From Bog-473 sp963755375 (GTDB lineage Bacteria; Actinomycetota; Acidimicrobiia; Acidimicrobiales; RAAP-2): 64,000 bases of DNA. Within the stretch, counting starts at the first letter, position 1. Each line of letters opens with the position of its first letter. Shown in pieces: positions 63,879 through 64,000 of this stretch. The position numbers and the translations under genes are program-made. The notes beneath the pieces were generated by a model that had not been told where the DNA came from, did not search any database, and saw only the letters and a program-made list of their open reading frames with translations. The stretch covers positions 2,666,001 through 2,730,000 of the forward strand of contig CAVWKG010000016.1 of NCBI GenBank assembly GCA_963755375.1. Direction: 5' to 3'.

Positions 63879-64000
63879 GTGGTGCTCGCAAGAAGGCTGG
63901 CGGCTGGCGTGCTGTTGATCGGTGCCTCGGCCGTGGGCGTGGCGGTCCAGGCCGCGCCGGCTGCCGCGAGCTCCGGCACCGGGAGCAGTGCCTCGACCCT
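63879..64000 (+). CDS. Start of an exported protein, cut by window end
   Basis: From tandem GTG codons at 63879/63882, after GAGGAGGG, 40 residues are visible. LARRLAAGVLLIGASAVGVA is the positive and hydrophobic part of a signal peptide, with likely cleavage after PAAAS or AQAAPA. A Gly/Ser-rich stretch follows. The rest lies beyond the window. Confidence 0.7.
   Translation, partial: MVLARRLAAGVLLIGASAVGVAVQAAPAAASSGTGSSAST

Overview
The window is high-GC actinobacterial DNA. F420-type luciferase-like oxidoreductases, Tat-exported enzymes, a mycobacterial-style LexA box upstream of recA and a recA intein at the site used in Mycobacterium leprae all point that way. An uncultured Acidimicrobiia-like lineage is my best guess, but there is no rRNA here to settle it.

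The left part, about 1-28 kb, is accessory DNA rich in decay. It holds single small genes in mixed orientation: a PAS-PP2C phosphatase, two cupins, a hydrolase, small membrane and Cys-rich proteins, a GFA-family protein and a P-loop kinase. Between them lie broken genes: two IS481-like remnants, an IS110 remnant, three damaged tyrosine recombinases, a frameshifted mini membrane protein, and decayed copies of an LLM oxidoreductase and an ABC permease. A 10.6-kb genomic island is delimited by a tRNA-Lys(TTT) gene at 24.5 kb and a 42-bp copy of its 3' half at 13.87 kb. The excisionase-like and integrase genes sit beside the tRNA, and the integrase is dead by several mutations. Short imperfect hairpins with arms like TGCCC/GGGCA recur between the single-gene units.

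From 28 to 42.4 kb lies a signalling block followed by assorted enzymes. Two NarL/CheY-type regulators converge on a DesK/LiaS-like histidine kinase. Behind the kinase are an ABC ATPase and a response regulator fused to a class III adenylate cyclase. Divergent from the cyclase run a cyclic-nucleotide-binding-domain protein, a metallo-beta-lactamase-fold protein that could be the phosphodiesterase, an FAD oxidoreductase and a large FtsX-type permease. Together they look like a cAMP circuit coupled to an ABC exporter. An intact LLM oxidoreductase, a phosphotransferase, a DUF6295-like protein and a dienelactone hydrolase follow.

From 42.4 to 47.5 kb come a secreted NHL beta-propeller, a Tat-exported GH78 rhamnosidase with one frameshift, a small monooxygenase-like protein and two truncated genes. 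From 47.5 to 54.9 kb a catabolic cluster is arranged around a TetR regulator: SnoaL-like protein, ferredoxin remnant, SDR and P450 on one strand; CMD protein, enoyl-CoA hydratase, LLM oxidoreductase and amidohydrolase on the other. It looks suited to CoA-dependent breakdown of a hydrophobic or cyclic substrate, which I cannot name.

The right end, 54.9-64 kb, looks like core genome: hemolysin III, serB with ACT domains, a hexapeptide acyltransferase, a Tat-exported dimethylformamidase-like protein, a DUF3048 lipoprotein, a methyltransferase, recA with its intein and LexA box, and the start of an exported protein.
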